Below, one piece after another: positions 53,701 to 61,448 of a stretch of DNA of 64,000 nt; position 1 is the first letter of the stretch, and the number at the start of each line of letters is the position of its first letter. The notes below the pieces were generated by a model that was given only the letters and a program-made list of their open reading frames with translations, had not been told where the DNA came from and ran no database searches. This DNA is from DATDFB01 sp035276475 (lineage in GTDB: Bacteria; Acidobacteriota; Thermoanaerobaculia; Gp7-AA8): assembly GCA_035276475.1 (NCBI GenBank), contig DATELQ010000062.1, positions 54,027-118,026 on the forward strand. The letters are read 5' to 3'. A program made the position numbers and the translations under genes.

Positions 53701-56211
53701 CCCGCCGCGGGCCTCGACGCCCAGGGCGGGTACCTTGTGGAGCGCGCAACATCGGCGTCGTTCGCGAACGCGGAAACGCAGGTCACCAGCACGACAGCGG
53801 CGTCGTTCCTGGCGACGAGCCCCGGCACCTACTACCACCGCGTGCGCGCCGTCGCTGGCTGCGATCCGACGCATACCGGCCCACCGTCCGACGTAAAGAG
53901 CGTGACGATCACACCGGCGCCGCCGAACGTGATCTTCACGGTGCCGCCGGCCGCACGCATCACGAACCTCGGCGAGAAGCTCGAGGACGCCGCCGGCGCG
54001 TTCACCATCGAGAACATCGGCAGCGAGGCGGTGCAGGTCTTCGTCGGCCGCCAGGAGCTCGGCGGCTCGCGGCCGTTCTACAACATCGTCGAGGACGCCG
54101 CGTTCGTCACGCTGCAGCCGCGCACGCCGCGCACCTTCACCATTCTTTATAGCGGTCCACCGAACGACGTTGCCGGCTCGTACCAGGGCGTCATCTTCGT
54201 CGCCGCGACCGGCAAAGGCCTCGCGTCGACGCCGTACGCGTTCGTCAATCTGAAGGTCGGCGGCGGCGCGGCCGCGAAGCCGCAGTTCCTCGTCGACAAC
54301 GCGCCGTCCGACTATGCGGCGTTCAGCGGCTTCGCCGGCGACGACGCCGACCGCGGACCGCTCTCGATCACGATCAAGAATCCCGGCGCGACGCCGATGC
54401 AGCTCGGCGCGGAGATCGCGCCCGAAGTGTGGCTCGCGCCCGAGGCGGGGTGGAACACGGCGCCGCTCGACCCCGGCGCGTCGCGCAGCGTGAAGCTCTT
54501 CACGCGCCGCGCGCTCGCGCCGAGCGGCTCGCCGCTGCCGCGCTACACGTACTTCACGGTGCGCACAAAAGATGGTCAGTCGGCACGGCTGCTCGTGCAG
54601 GACAACGACCGCATCGCCGTCGCAGCGGGTCGCACGACGGCGCTCGACGTCGCGTCGCGCTCGTTCATCGTCCCCGAGGTCGTGAGCCGGACGTCGGCGC
54701 GCGGCAACCGCGTCGTGTCGCGCCTCACGCTCTCGAACCTCGGCGGCGACGCCGTGCAAGCGGAGCTGATCTTCACGCCATCGGGCCGCGACGGTTTCGA
54801 CGCGGCGAACGTCAAACGGGTCGTCGTCGTCGTGCCGCCGAACGACGTCATCACGCTGACTGATCCACTCGTGCAGCTCTTCGCCGCGACGCCGCCCTCA
54901 AACGGGCAGGTCGAAGTGCGCATCCCGCCCGAGCGCCTCGGCCTTGTGAACGTGCGCGCGTCGATCGTCGTCCTCGGCGGCGGCGCGGGCGGCTTCGGCA
55001 CGCCGGTGGTCGACCGCGGCGACGGTGCCCGCGCCGGCGCGCCGCACACGCTCGACCTGCTGACCGCGTCGGCGACGCCGGCGACGATCACGCTCGCGGA
55101 GACGAGCGGTCGCGACGGCGCGACGGTGAGCCTCTTCGCGGGCGCGCAGTTGATCTCGTCGCAGACGCTGGCGCGCTACGGCAGCGTGCGCGTCGACAAC
55201 GTGACGGCGCCGAGTATCGAGATCCGCGTCGACTCCGGTGGCGGCTCGGTCATCGCTCTCGGCACGATTTCCAATGCGGCGGAGGAGGCGGGAGCGACGG
55301 TGCTGAGCCGGCCGACGTCGACGACGAACCGCCTCACGTCGATCTTCCGCGCGTATTCGACCGTCGCGCCGACCGATACGCCGAGCGTGACGACGGTCGT
55401 GCCGATTCTCGGCAAGCCGGCGTCGTCGGGCTCCGCGCCGTCGTACGTGACGTCGCTCGGCTTCATCGCCGCCGCCGCGGGCGATTTCAAGGCGACGTTC
55501 CGCGATGCCGGCTCCTCGGCAACGAACGTCGTGAAGACGGTGACGGTCGGCGCCGGTGCGACGAAGTTCTACGCCGACGTGGTGAAGGATCTCTTCGGCG
55601 TCACGCCGGTCGCGGGGACGGTGTTCGTGCAGGCGCCGCCGGGCGGGAAGGTCCTGGCGACGCTGATGTCGTCCGCGTCGTCGACGCCGTCGTCATTCCT
55701 CAATCTTCCGACGAACCTCGGCGAGGCGCTCACGAGCGCGACCGGCGCGGCGAAGCGGCCGCTGTACTACGACGGCCTGGAGCAGTCGACCGATCCGACG
55801 CGCGGCTCGCGCTGGCTGATCGTGCTCAACGAAGTGAGCGGCTCGACCGGCTTCGTGAACGTGAAGCTGTACGAGGCCGCGAATCGCACGAGCGCGATCG
55901 CCGACAAAGACCTGGCGATCAAGGCGTTCCAGCAGGTGACGCTCGATACGGTGTTCGGCGCGCTCGGGCTCGACGCGCCCGACCGCCGCAAGGACCGCGC
56001 AAACGTGCAGGTGGTGGTGACGGCGACGGCAGGGAACGCCACGATCGCGGCGACGGCGGTGGCGATCGATAACGCCAGCGGCGACACGAAGACGTTCCAA
56101 CTCGTGCCGACGGTCGGCTCCGGCACGCCGAACATCTCGTTCACGGCGCCGGTGCTGACGCCGCCGACGACGACTGGCCCGCCCCCGCGCCGCCGCGCCG
56201 CGAAGCCGTAG
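50728..56211 (+). CDS. 1827-residue secreted NHL-propeller / Fn3 protein
   Basis: A signal peptide (KLVFTLSMLAAAALHAQ) leads into about twelve NHL repeats (residues 28-670), each with a GxxxAxDxxGNLYxAD-N-RVRRID pattern, enough for two six-bladed propellers. Examples are LAFDPAGNLYVVEHF, GISIAADGTIYIAD and NRVRAAFACTSVAAP at the end. Four or more fibronectin-III-like modules follow (about 680-1075, for example DNATTYFWRVIAKG-like TTYFWRVIAKGDPFC). A long beta-rich region without recognised domains completes it, ending in a basic proline-rich RRRAAKP. No membrane anchor or sorting signal is apparent. Probable extracellular binding or adhesion protein. It overlaps the convergent symporter gene by 71 bases. 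Confidence 0.82.
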   Translation: MPRIRAPKLVFTLSMLAAAALHAQSIFTVAGGGTDDGRAATDVGLYGTRGLAFDPAGNLYVVEHFANLVRRIDRANGTITTIAGTGGAGFGGDGGQAVRATLNGPRGISIAADGTIYIADHENGRVRRIDAATHIITTVAGRGTQPRNDGTIGDGGAATDAYLSGPWAVLAAGTNLYISEDGYDGNRIRRVDLTTGKIETIAGSVTGESGSSGDGGPAKDAKLYGPEGSILRDGAGNLYFSDTSNHRVRRIDPNGNISTVAGGAPPDFDSPLALAFDLSGNLLVTTIGFVKRVDKSSGAVTNVLTNTNLAYGMVVDGDGNIILTHDDGTVEKHIAGKTDPVIIAGGGSYVGDGLLATAAVLRSPEGIAVAADGTLFIADASNALVRRVDPATGIISTYAGNGSYYDYESEGKQADRVAVGAPVDLALDKDGNLYIADATNGRVKRVDRQTKLITFVAGADPAPFNQIRGIALDNAGHLFVADGGVHRVYKVDLATKERTLFAGNGTEGFSGDGGKAVDAMLDFPEDVAADSLGNVYISDSVNSAIRKVTPDGNISTIAGHVDDAGPNFGDGGPAAQASMFPAHIEIDARNDDLYIADAYSSRVRKIDAKTKVITTVIGSGTAYFVDADFTGDNGPATAAKLNFPYDLSGVAISTKGDVYVADSRSNRVRAAFACTSVAAPALTAPSAGASVSTSPALAWNRSAGAFRYDVLLDAVNPPGKVVLADTDETSFSPANLQPSTTYFWRVIAKGDPFCTTVATAPSAVGSFTTSGTCGAGAFDVVAPSEGSTTSTTIHLTWQPSSGASTYDVYLGTTNPPPLAASGVTATSFDTTAVGNIFWFVVAHAACDRTKTATTPLHSFNAAGQPKCTPPSIATTSPANGATGVATNVDLSWAATGTIDAIDLYFGTTNPPPLLRGGLSPSARSQSVDALTAGATYFWRVAAKSSCAQGGEVSSAVASFTTKSDCGTPGATTLLFVPPPVSAGATYAIVWAPAAGLDAQGGYLVERATSASFANAETQVTSTTAASFLATSPGTYYHRVRAVAGCDPTHTGPPSDVKSVTITPAPPNVIFTVPPAARITNLGEKLEDAAGAFTIENIGSEAVQVFVGRQELGGSRPFYNIVEDAAFVTLQPRTPRTFTILYSGPPNDVAGSYQGVIFVAATGKGLASTPYAFVNLKVGGGAAAKPQFLVDNAPSDYAAFSGFAGDDADRGPLSITIKNPGATPMQLGAEIAPEVWLAPEAGWNTAPLDPGASRSVKLFTRRALAPSGSPLPRYTYFTVRTKDGQSARLLVQDNDRIAVAAGRTTALDVASRSFIVPEVVSRTSARGNRVVSRLTLSNLGGDAVQAELIFTPSGRDGFDAANVKRVVVVVPPNDVITLTDPLVQLFAATPPSNGQVEVRIPPERLGLVNVRASIVVLGGGAGGFGTPVVDRGDGARAGAPHTLDLLTASATPATITLAETSGRDGATVSLFAGAQLISSQTLARYGSVRVDNVTAPSIEIRVDSGGGSVIALGTISNAAEEAGATVLSRPTSTTNRLTSIFRAYSTVAPTDTPSVTTVVPILGKPASSGSAPSYVTSLGFIAAAAGDFKATFRDAGSSATNVVKTVTVGAGATKFYADVVKDLFGVTPVAGTVFVQAPPGGKVLATLMSSASSTPSSFLNLPTNLGEALTSATGAAKRPLYYDGLEQSTDPTRGSRWLIVLNEVSGSTGFVNVKLYEAANRTSAIADKDLAIKAFQQVTLDTVFGALGLDAPDRRKDRANVQVVVTATAGNATIAATAVAIDNASGDTKTFQLVPTVGSGTPNISFTAPVLTPPTTTGPPPRRRAAKP

Positions 56212-57682
56212 CGCCGACGAGCACGGTCATCACCGCGCCGATGACCGTGTACCACGGCCACGCAACGCCGGTTGCAAACCGCACCCACAACACGACAGCG
56301 AGGCCGACGCTCATCGCGATCAACGCGGTCCTCGGACCGCCGCGTTTCATGCTTCCCAGCAGGAAAATCCCCAGCACCGGCCCATTGATCAGCGAGGCGA
56401 CGCCAAGCGCGGTCGAGAGCGCCGACTCCGCCTGATGGCGCAGCGCCAGCCCGACGACGATCTGCACTGCGCCGGCGACGATCGTGACGATGCGCGAGAC
56501 GTTGAGGATGTGCCGGTCCGTTGCGCGCGGCACGAACGGTTTGTAGAGGTCCTCGGTGAACGCGGCGGCAATCGAGTTCAGCGACGACGACATGGCCGCC
56601 GCGAAGATCGCCGCCACGACGAGGCCGGAGAGCCCGGTGGGGAGGTGGCGCGTGATGAAGTCAGGGAAGACCTGGTCGGCGGCGCGGAACGGCGCGGCCG
56701 GGCCACCACCGGCGATGCGGTCCGGCCGGTAGAACGCGAACAGCAGCACGCCGATGAAGAGGAATCCGACGAACTGCGCGAGCACGACGATGCCGGACGA
56801 CAGCAGCGCCAGCGCCGCCGAGCGGGGGCGGTCGGTGCACAAGTATCGCTGCACCAGGTACTGGTCGGTGCCATGCGTCGACATCGTCAGGAAGCAGCCG
56901 CCGATCACGCCCGCCCAAAAGGTGAAGGTGCGGTGCAGGTCGAGCGCGAAATCGAAGACGCGGAACTTCTGGTGCGCTGATCCGAGCGCAAGCGCGGCGG
57001 AGAGGCCGCCGGGGATGTCGCGGATGAGGACGACGGCCGCGGCGACCGCGCCGCCGATGTAGATCCCGAGCTGCACGACCTCGATCCAGACCACCGCCTC
57101 CATCCCGCCATAGAAGGTGAAGACGATCATGACGACGCCGATGCCGGCCACGCAGACGGTGACGACCGACTCCGCCGAGACGCCGGCGACGCTGCCGTAG
57201 ACCGCCGCCAGGACGAAGGCGGTGAGGAGGAGGCGCACGCCATCGGCGATGGTGCGCATGGCGATGAAGAGCGTGGACGCCAGCGCCCGCACCCGCCATC
57301 CGAAGCGCTCCTGCAGGAGCTGGTAGACGGTGATGAGCTCCCCGCGGAAGTACGACGGGATGAAAAGGAGCGAGATGACGACCCGCCCGACGAGGTAGCC
57401 GAAGACGAGCTGCAGGAAGGTGAAGTCGCCGCCGCGCGCGTAGGCGATGCCCGGCACGGAGATGAAGGTGATGGTGGAGGTCTCCGTGGCCACGATGGAC
57501 GCGCTGATGGCCCACCACGGCACGCCATGACCGGCGAGGAAATAGTGCGTGGTCGACTCCTGCCGGCGCCCGAACCACGCCCCCGCCGCGACGACGGCGG
57601 CGAGGTACGCAACGATGATGACGAGGTCGAGGACGTGCAAAGCGGCGCGATTGTACAAGCATTGAGCGCAGCCGCAATGCAT
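56141..57682 (-). CDS. Sodium:solute symporter (SSS) family
   Basis: 513 residues with thirteen to fourteen membrane helices. The family signatures ASIVATETSTITFISVPGIA, FIPSYFRGELITVYQLLQER, GGMEAVVWIEVVQLGIYIGG and GLVVAAIFAAAMSSSLNSIA match SSS transporters. They import sugars, amino acids or nucleosides with sodium. The start is either the ATG at 57682 or a TTG at 57640 (MHVLDLVIIVAY), the latter giving a more typical N-terminus. Position after a divergent AT-rich gap, no substrate clue. Confidence 0.88.
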   Translation of the reverse strand: MHCGCAQCLYNRAALHVLDLVIIVAYLAAVVAAGAWFGRRQESTTHYFLAGHGVPWWAISASIVATETSTITFISVPGIAYARGGDFTFLQLVFGYLVGRVVISLLFIPSYFRGELITVYQLLQERFGWRVRALASTLFIAMRTIADGVRLLLTAFVLAAVYGSVAGVSAESVVTVCVAGIGVVMIVFTFYGGMEAVVWIEVVQLGIYIGGAVAAAVVLIRDIPGGLSAALALGSAHQKFRVFDFALDLHRTFTFWAGVIGGCFLTMSTHGTDQYLVQRYLCTDRPRSAALALLSSGIVVLAQFVGFLFIGVLLFAFYRPDRIAGGGPAAPFRAADQVFPDFITRHLPTGLSGLVVAAIFAAAMSSSLNSIAAAFTEDLYKPFVPRATDRHILNVSRIVTIVAGAVQIVVGLALRHQAESALSTALGVASLINGPVLGIFLLGSMKRGGPRTALIAMSVGLAVVLWVRFATGVAWPWYTVIGAVMTVLVGATASRRGGAGAGQSSSAASAPAP

Positions 57683-57841
57683 TAGAGACGCTCATACGCT
57701 CCCATTGAGCGGCCGTCATTGTGGCCCCGACTCTTATCCGCACCTATAGAGCGTTTGCCGCATTGTGCCGAGCCTTCGCTGTGCACGATTTCGCACTGTG
57801 AAGGGGGTAGCAAATTTCACACGGCGGTCACCCCACGCATT

Positions 57842-57879
57842 GAGGGCGCCCTCCCAAACCGCCCGGCCCGTGGCCGGGC
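57842..57879. promoter_or_regulatory. Palindrome and hairpin in the leader of a small secreted gene
   Basis: A perfect 12-base palindrome GAGGGCGCCCTC (57842-57853), then GCCCGGCC (57861-57868), loop CGT, GGCCGGGC (57872-57879). An inverted repeat TGTGAA/TTCACA with a 13-base spacer lies further upstream (57797-57821). They precede the GGAGG at 57886 and the ATG at 57895, so they could act as an operator and a 5' leader structure. Confidence 0.4.
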
Positions 57880-57894
57880 ACAACCGGAGGGCTT

Positions 57895-58101
57895 ATGCGT
57901 CGTCTTTCCCGTTCGATTCTCGTTCTGTCGGTCGTTGTTTGTCTCGCCACCCCGAGTGTTTACGCCCGCGCGATTAATGATGATGGCGATCCGCGTACGC
58001 GGCCCATTGCGCCGCGCATTGTGCGGGTGATTAAGCAGGTTATTCGGTTTATTACGAAACCGGGGGATGATGGAGGGCAAATCGTAGTGCCGAAGCCATG
58101 A
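57895..58101 (+). CDS. Small secreted basic peptide
   Basis: 68 residues. Clear GGAGG four bases before the ATG. Signal peptide RRLSRSILVLSVVVCLATPS ending VYARA, mature part basic (RTRPIAPRIVRVIKQVIRFI) and ending in a DDGGQIVVPKP tail. Codons such as ATT, GTG, CCG and GGG are more AT-tolerant than in the neighbouring housekeeping genes. No family known. Upstream structured leader; the TPR gene lies downstream on the opposite strand. Confidence 0.6.
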   Translation: MRRLSRSILVLSVVVCLATPSVYARAINDDGDPRTRPIAPRIVRVIKQVIRFITKPGDDGGQIVVPKP

Positions 58102-58131
58102 TGAATCGGCGCAACTCGGCAACACAAGCCG

Positions 58132-59280
58132 TTACAAACGCTGAGTATGTGCCGACTCGATCATTGCATATACATTTCGTACTGCTTCGATGGGTGCGTT
58201 GGCGCTGGTGATTGCCTGCTCCAATGCACCCATAGCCTCAACAATACGATGCTCAGCGCTGGACTCGCGAAATTGCTGAGCGACGTCGCGAACGACCTCT
58301 TGGGCTCGATGTTCATCACCGCGACACAGCAGCGTTTCGGCTATCGAAAGGCCGCATAGTGAGGCTTCTTCGAGCATTCCAAAGCTCGTAAATGATTCGC
58401 GTGCGGCAGTCAGATGGTGCAGCCCTTGTTCCGTTTGTCCTCGTCCGACCAATACAAGGCCTGCGCCCCATTGAGTGCGAGTTGCCGCAACAAACTCGCC
58501 GCGGTCTGTAAATTTCGCAATTGCATTGGAGAAATGAATATTTGCGCCGCGATAATCGTCGAGATACATCGCGCAGTAACCAGCATTGTTGTGAAAGCGC
58601 GCTTCGATTTCATCGTCTTGAGCAGCGCGTGCGACCTCTACTAGGGAGCGGTAGAGCGCTTGTGCATCTGCATAGCGCTTCTCTTCATAAAGCACGTTCG
58701 CTTCAATCTCGCTGGCGTGCAGTGCGCGAGTTAAATCGCCATGCGCCAGAAATACGCTTCCGCACGTCATCGCGAGTTTTCGCGCTTCTTCGAAGCGACC
58801 GATATCCGAAAATGTCAGCGCCTTCACCAAATCAACCACTGCACGGTCCAACCCCAACGCCACGTGCTTCTCGAGTACCTCCTCCGCACGCGCGATCGCG
58901 TCGAATGCCTCGTCATACCTCCCCAAAAACCGCAACGCATTCGCCCGATCCTTCCACGCCATCGCCCGGATCTGCGCCAGCGTCACCGCCGGATACACCG
59001 TCGCTGGAAGTGCATCCGCAATCACCGTCGCCAGTTCGGAGAGGGCCAGTGCCTCGCGGGGATTCCGATCCAGCCGGCGCCGCACCTCGTCGCTCAACTT
59101 CTCCAGCGCCGCATTCGTCTGGAACTCTGGACGCTCCGCCAGCGACACCCATCCCTCTGGGGGCGTCGCCTCCACCATCTCGAGCACGGCGCCGGCGGCG
59201 GCGCGCTCGTTCTTCAGCCGCTCGGCGGTCTCTAGGAACTCGGCGAGGCGGGCTTGCGCGGCGCGTCGGCTGGGGGGCAT
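58132..59280 (-). CDS. TPR protein encoded with an ECF sigma factor
   Basis: 382 residues from the ATG at 59280 (AAGGA nine bases upstream). Tetratricopeptide-like repeats fill it: AWKDRANALRFLGRYDEAFD, VLYEEKRYADAQALYRSLVE, NAGYCAMYLDDYRGANIHFS, GLVLVGRGQTEQGLHHLTAA. No signal peptide or enzyme motif. The start lies 49 bases inside the end of the overlapping sigma factor gene, an arrangement common in this kind of genome where a TPR protein probably binds or tunes the sigma factor. That role is inference. The 3' half is less GC-biased than the rest of the window. Confidence 0.72.
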   Translation of the reverse strand: MPPSRRAAQARLAEFLETAERLKNERAAAGAVLEMVEATPPEGWVSLAERPEFQTNAALEKLSDEVRRRLDRNPREALALSELATVIADALPATVYPAVTLAQIRAMAWKDRANALRFLGRYDEAFDAIARAEEVLEKHVALGLDRAVVDLVKALTFSDIGRFEEARKLAMTCGSVFLAHGDLTRALHASEIEANVLYEEKRYADAQALYRSLVEVARAAQDDEIEARFHNNAGYCAMYLDDYRGANIHFSNAIAKFTDRGEFVAATRTQWGAGLVLVGRGQTEQGLHHLTAARESFTSFGMLEEASLCGLSIAETLLCRGDEHRAQEVVRDVAQQFRESSAEHRIVEAMGALEQAITSANAPIEAVRNVYAMIESAHTQRL

Positions 59281-59810
59281 GCCTTGGATCCTTTCGCCAG
59301 GTAGGTTTTCTCCGCTTTCTTGATGCACTTCGACACGAGCTTCTGCGCGTACTTCGGCTTCACGCCCAGCTTCTCGGCGATCTCGGCGATGCTGCAGCCC
59401 TCGTAGTAGCGGAGGCGCAGGATCTGCCGGTACCGCGGCGGCAGCGACTCGAGCACGGCCTGTGCCGTCAGCGTGTCCGGCAGATCGTTGCGGATGTTAT
59501 GCGACTCGGGGGCGGCGTATTCGTACAGCTCGTCGATCTCCACGGTCTCTCCGATGCGCCCGAACTGGCGCCAGTAGTAACGGCTGGCGTGGCAGATCCC
59601 GCCGAGGAGCCAGGCGTGCACGTCCTGGATCTCGCGGCTGCGCTTCAGATACGACACGAACACCTCGTGCACGAGGGGCTCCGCTTCGGACGGCGGCACG
59701 CCGAATTTCCGCACCGCGATCGACACGAGAAACGGAAAGTGCTTCAAGTAAATTTGCTCGAAGTCACCGTCATCGCGTTTCGGCGGTACCGAATCGTTCA
59801 GCGCTTTCAT
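59232..59810 (-). CDS. ECF-type RNA polymerase sigma factor
   Basis: 192 residues from the ATG at 59810. Region 2: FVSYLKRSREIQDVHAWLLG and ICHASRYYWRQFGRIG; region 4: VLESLPPRYRQILRLRYYEG and SIAEIAEKLGVKPKYAQKLV, a clear helix-turn-helix. It has a proline-rich basic tail. It is coupled by overlap to the TPR gene downstream. No anti-sigma gene with a membrane helix is adjacent, so control may be by the TPR protein or by its own transcription. Confidence 0.82.
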   Translation of the reverse strand: MKALNDSVPPKRDDGDFEQIYLKHFPFLVSIAVRKFGVPPSEAEPLVHEVFVSYLKRSREIQDVHAWLLGGICHASRYYWRQFGRIGETVEIDELYEYAAPESHNIRNDLPDTLTAQAVLESLPPRYRQILRLRYYEGCSIAEIAEKLGVKPKYAQKLVSKCIKKAEKTYLAKGSKACPPADAPRKPASPSS

Positions 59811-59936
59811 GGGACCCTTGGACTTGTGGGGTGACTTAAAAGTAACACGGATAGGGAGGTACGGATGGGGTTTTTGCAACACCGGTAGTGGGACGGCGGC
59901 GTCGGACCGGGACAAACCGGGCCCGACCATTGAGTT

Positions 59937-60398
59937 ATGGAATCCACATACGTGCTATTTGTCCACTCTCCCGACGATCCGAATCAAATTCTGGCGCGCC
60001 TCGAGTCGCGCCGCCCCTGGTCAAGAATTGCGCCGGGGGAAGTTCTGCGAGTCAGAGGACTCCGGCTCCGCGTCTGCGACGTCGAGCTCGACATCGTCGA
60101 GCGGCGTCCGGTCCTCCGCGTCCGCACCGCGCGCGACAACGTCGTGGTCATGCCGCCCGACACCTCGTCGCCGGTGGCCGACCTCTTTCGCTACCACGCC
60201 TTTGTCGAACGCTTCGGCTGCGATCCCGACGCCTGGCTTGCCGAGCTCCGCGCGCGCGGCCGCGGCGCCAGCGGCGACGCCCGCTTCGCGCGGTCGTTGC
60301 GTGCGCGCATGCGGCGGGACCCCAACGTCGTCGACGCCATCCGCCGCTTCGTCGAAGCGACGCCGCTCGACGATCACCGCGAGAAGCGCACCTCGTAG
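59937..60398 (+). CDS. Hypothetical protein
   Basis: 153 residues (MESTYVLFVHSPDDPNQILA), mixed alpha/beta with a basic Arg-rich centre (ELDIVERRPVLRVRTARDNV, SGDARFARSLRARMRRDPNV). No motif is recognised. It is divergent from the ECF sigma gene by 126 bases and its end overlaps the convergent trmB gene by 25 bases. Confidence 0.55.
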   Translation: MESTYVLFVHSPDDPNQILARLESRRPWSRIAPGEVLRVRGLRLRVCDVELDIVERRPVLRVRTARDNVVVMPPDTSSPVADLFRYHAFVERFGCDPDAWLAELRARGRGASGDARFARSLRARMRRDPNVVDAIRRFVEATPLDDHREKRTS

Positions 60399-60955
60399 AT
60401 CGGACGGCCCTCGGCGCGGTACTTGGTCTCGTAATTCGTGCGCGGCGGATCGTCCGGCCCCGGGACGCGGCGCTCCGCGCGGAAAAACTGCTCGATCACC
60501 GGAGCCGCCGCCTCGAAGTACTCGCGGTGGTCCGTGACGTAAATCCCGGCGCCGCCGGCGACGAGCACCCGCCGCAGCTCGACCATCACCTCGGCGCGGA
60601 TGATCCGCCGCTTCTGCTCGCGCTTCCGCGGCCATGGATCGGGGAAGTAGATGTGGACCTCGGCGAGCGACGCGTCGGGAATCATCTTCTGCAGCACCGG
60701 AAACGCGTCGTAGTTGATCAGGCGAACGTTTGTTAACGACCGTTTATTAACTCGTTCGGCGATCACGCGGTGGTAATGCAGCGACTTCTCGATCCCGATG
60801 AAGTTGACGTCCGGCTGCTCCACGGCCGAAGCGATGAGAAAGCGGCCCTTGCCCGAGCCGATCTCCAGCACGACGCGGTGGTCGTTGCCGAAAAGTGCGG
60901 CGAAGTCGAGCGGCGCGAGCCCCGTTTCGCGCGGGTTGATGGCGATGTCCGTCAC
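60374..60955 (-). CDS. trmB: tRNA (guanine-N7-)-methyltransferase
   Basis: 193 residues from a GTG at 60955. TrmB makes m7G46 in the variable loop of tRNAs. The SAM motif VLEIGSGKGRFLIASA, the family's FPDPWPRKREQKRRIIRA and the ending PPRTNYETKYRAEGRPIYEV are diagnostic. Its start region faces ruvC, 16 bases away. Confidence 0.93.
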   Translation of the reverse strand: MTDIAINPRETGLAPLDFAALFGNDHRVVLEIGSGKGRFLIASAVEQPDVNFIGIEKSLHYHRVIAERVNKRSLTNVRLINYDAFPVLQKMIPDASLAEVHIYFPDPWPRKREQKRRIIRAEVMVELRRVLVAGGAGIYVTDHREYFEAAAPVIEQFFRAERRVPGPDDPPRTNYETKYRAEGRPIYEVRFSR

Positions 60956-60971
60956 GACGGCGCAGCTTACA

Positions 60972-61448
60972 ATGCCCGGCGTGCGCATCCTCGGCGTCGA
61001 TCCCGGCTCGGTCACGACAGGGTTCGGCGTCATCGACGCCGAGCGCGGGCAACTCCACCTCGTCGAGCAGGGATCGATCACCACCAAGCGCGGCGCCGAC
61101 CTGGCGGACCGCCTCTGCCGGATCCACGAGGAGCTCACTGCCGTCATCGCGCGCACCACGCCCATCGCCGTCGCCATCGAAACCCCGTTCGCGGGGCAGA
61201 ACGTCAAGAGCCTCATCCAGCTGGCGCACGCGCGCGGCGTCATCCTGCTGTGCGTGCGGGCTGCGGGATTGCAGGTCTTCGAGTACGCTCCGCGCAGCGT
61301 GAAGAACGCGGTTGTCGGCTACGGCGCCGCGGAGAAGGAGCAGGTCGCGAAGATGGTGCGGTTGCTGGTGAAGGGGTGTAACGGCACGATGTCGATGGAT
61401 GCCTCGGACGCGTTGGCGGTAGCGATCTGTCATGCCCATCACGCGTGA
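60972..61448 (+). CDS. ruvC: Holliday junction resolvase RuvC
   Basis: 158 residues. The four catalytic acids are visible: D10 (GVDPGSVTTGFGV), E70 (VAIETPFAGQNVKS), and D143 with D146 (MDASDALAVAICH). RuvC nicks Holliday junctions in a complex with RuvAB, which are not in the window. The ATG at 60972 gives MPGVRILGVDPG. The end overlaps the next gene by 17 bases. Confidence 0.95.
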   Translation: MPGVRILGVDPGSVTTGFGVIDAERGQLHLVEQGSITTKRGADLADRLCRIHEELTAVIARTTPIAVAIETPFAGQNVKSLIQLAHARGVILLCVRAAGLQVFEYAPRSVKNAVVGYGAAEKEQVAKMVRLLVKGCNGTMSMDASDALAVAICHAHHA

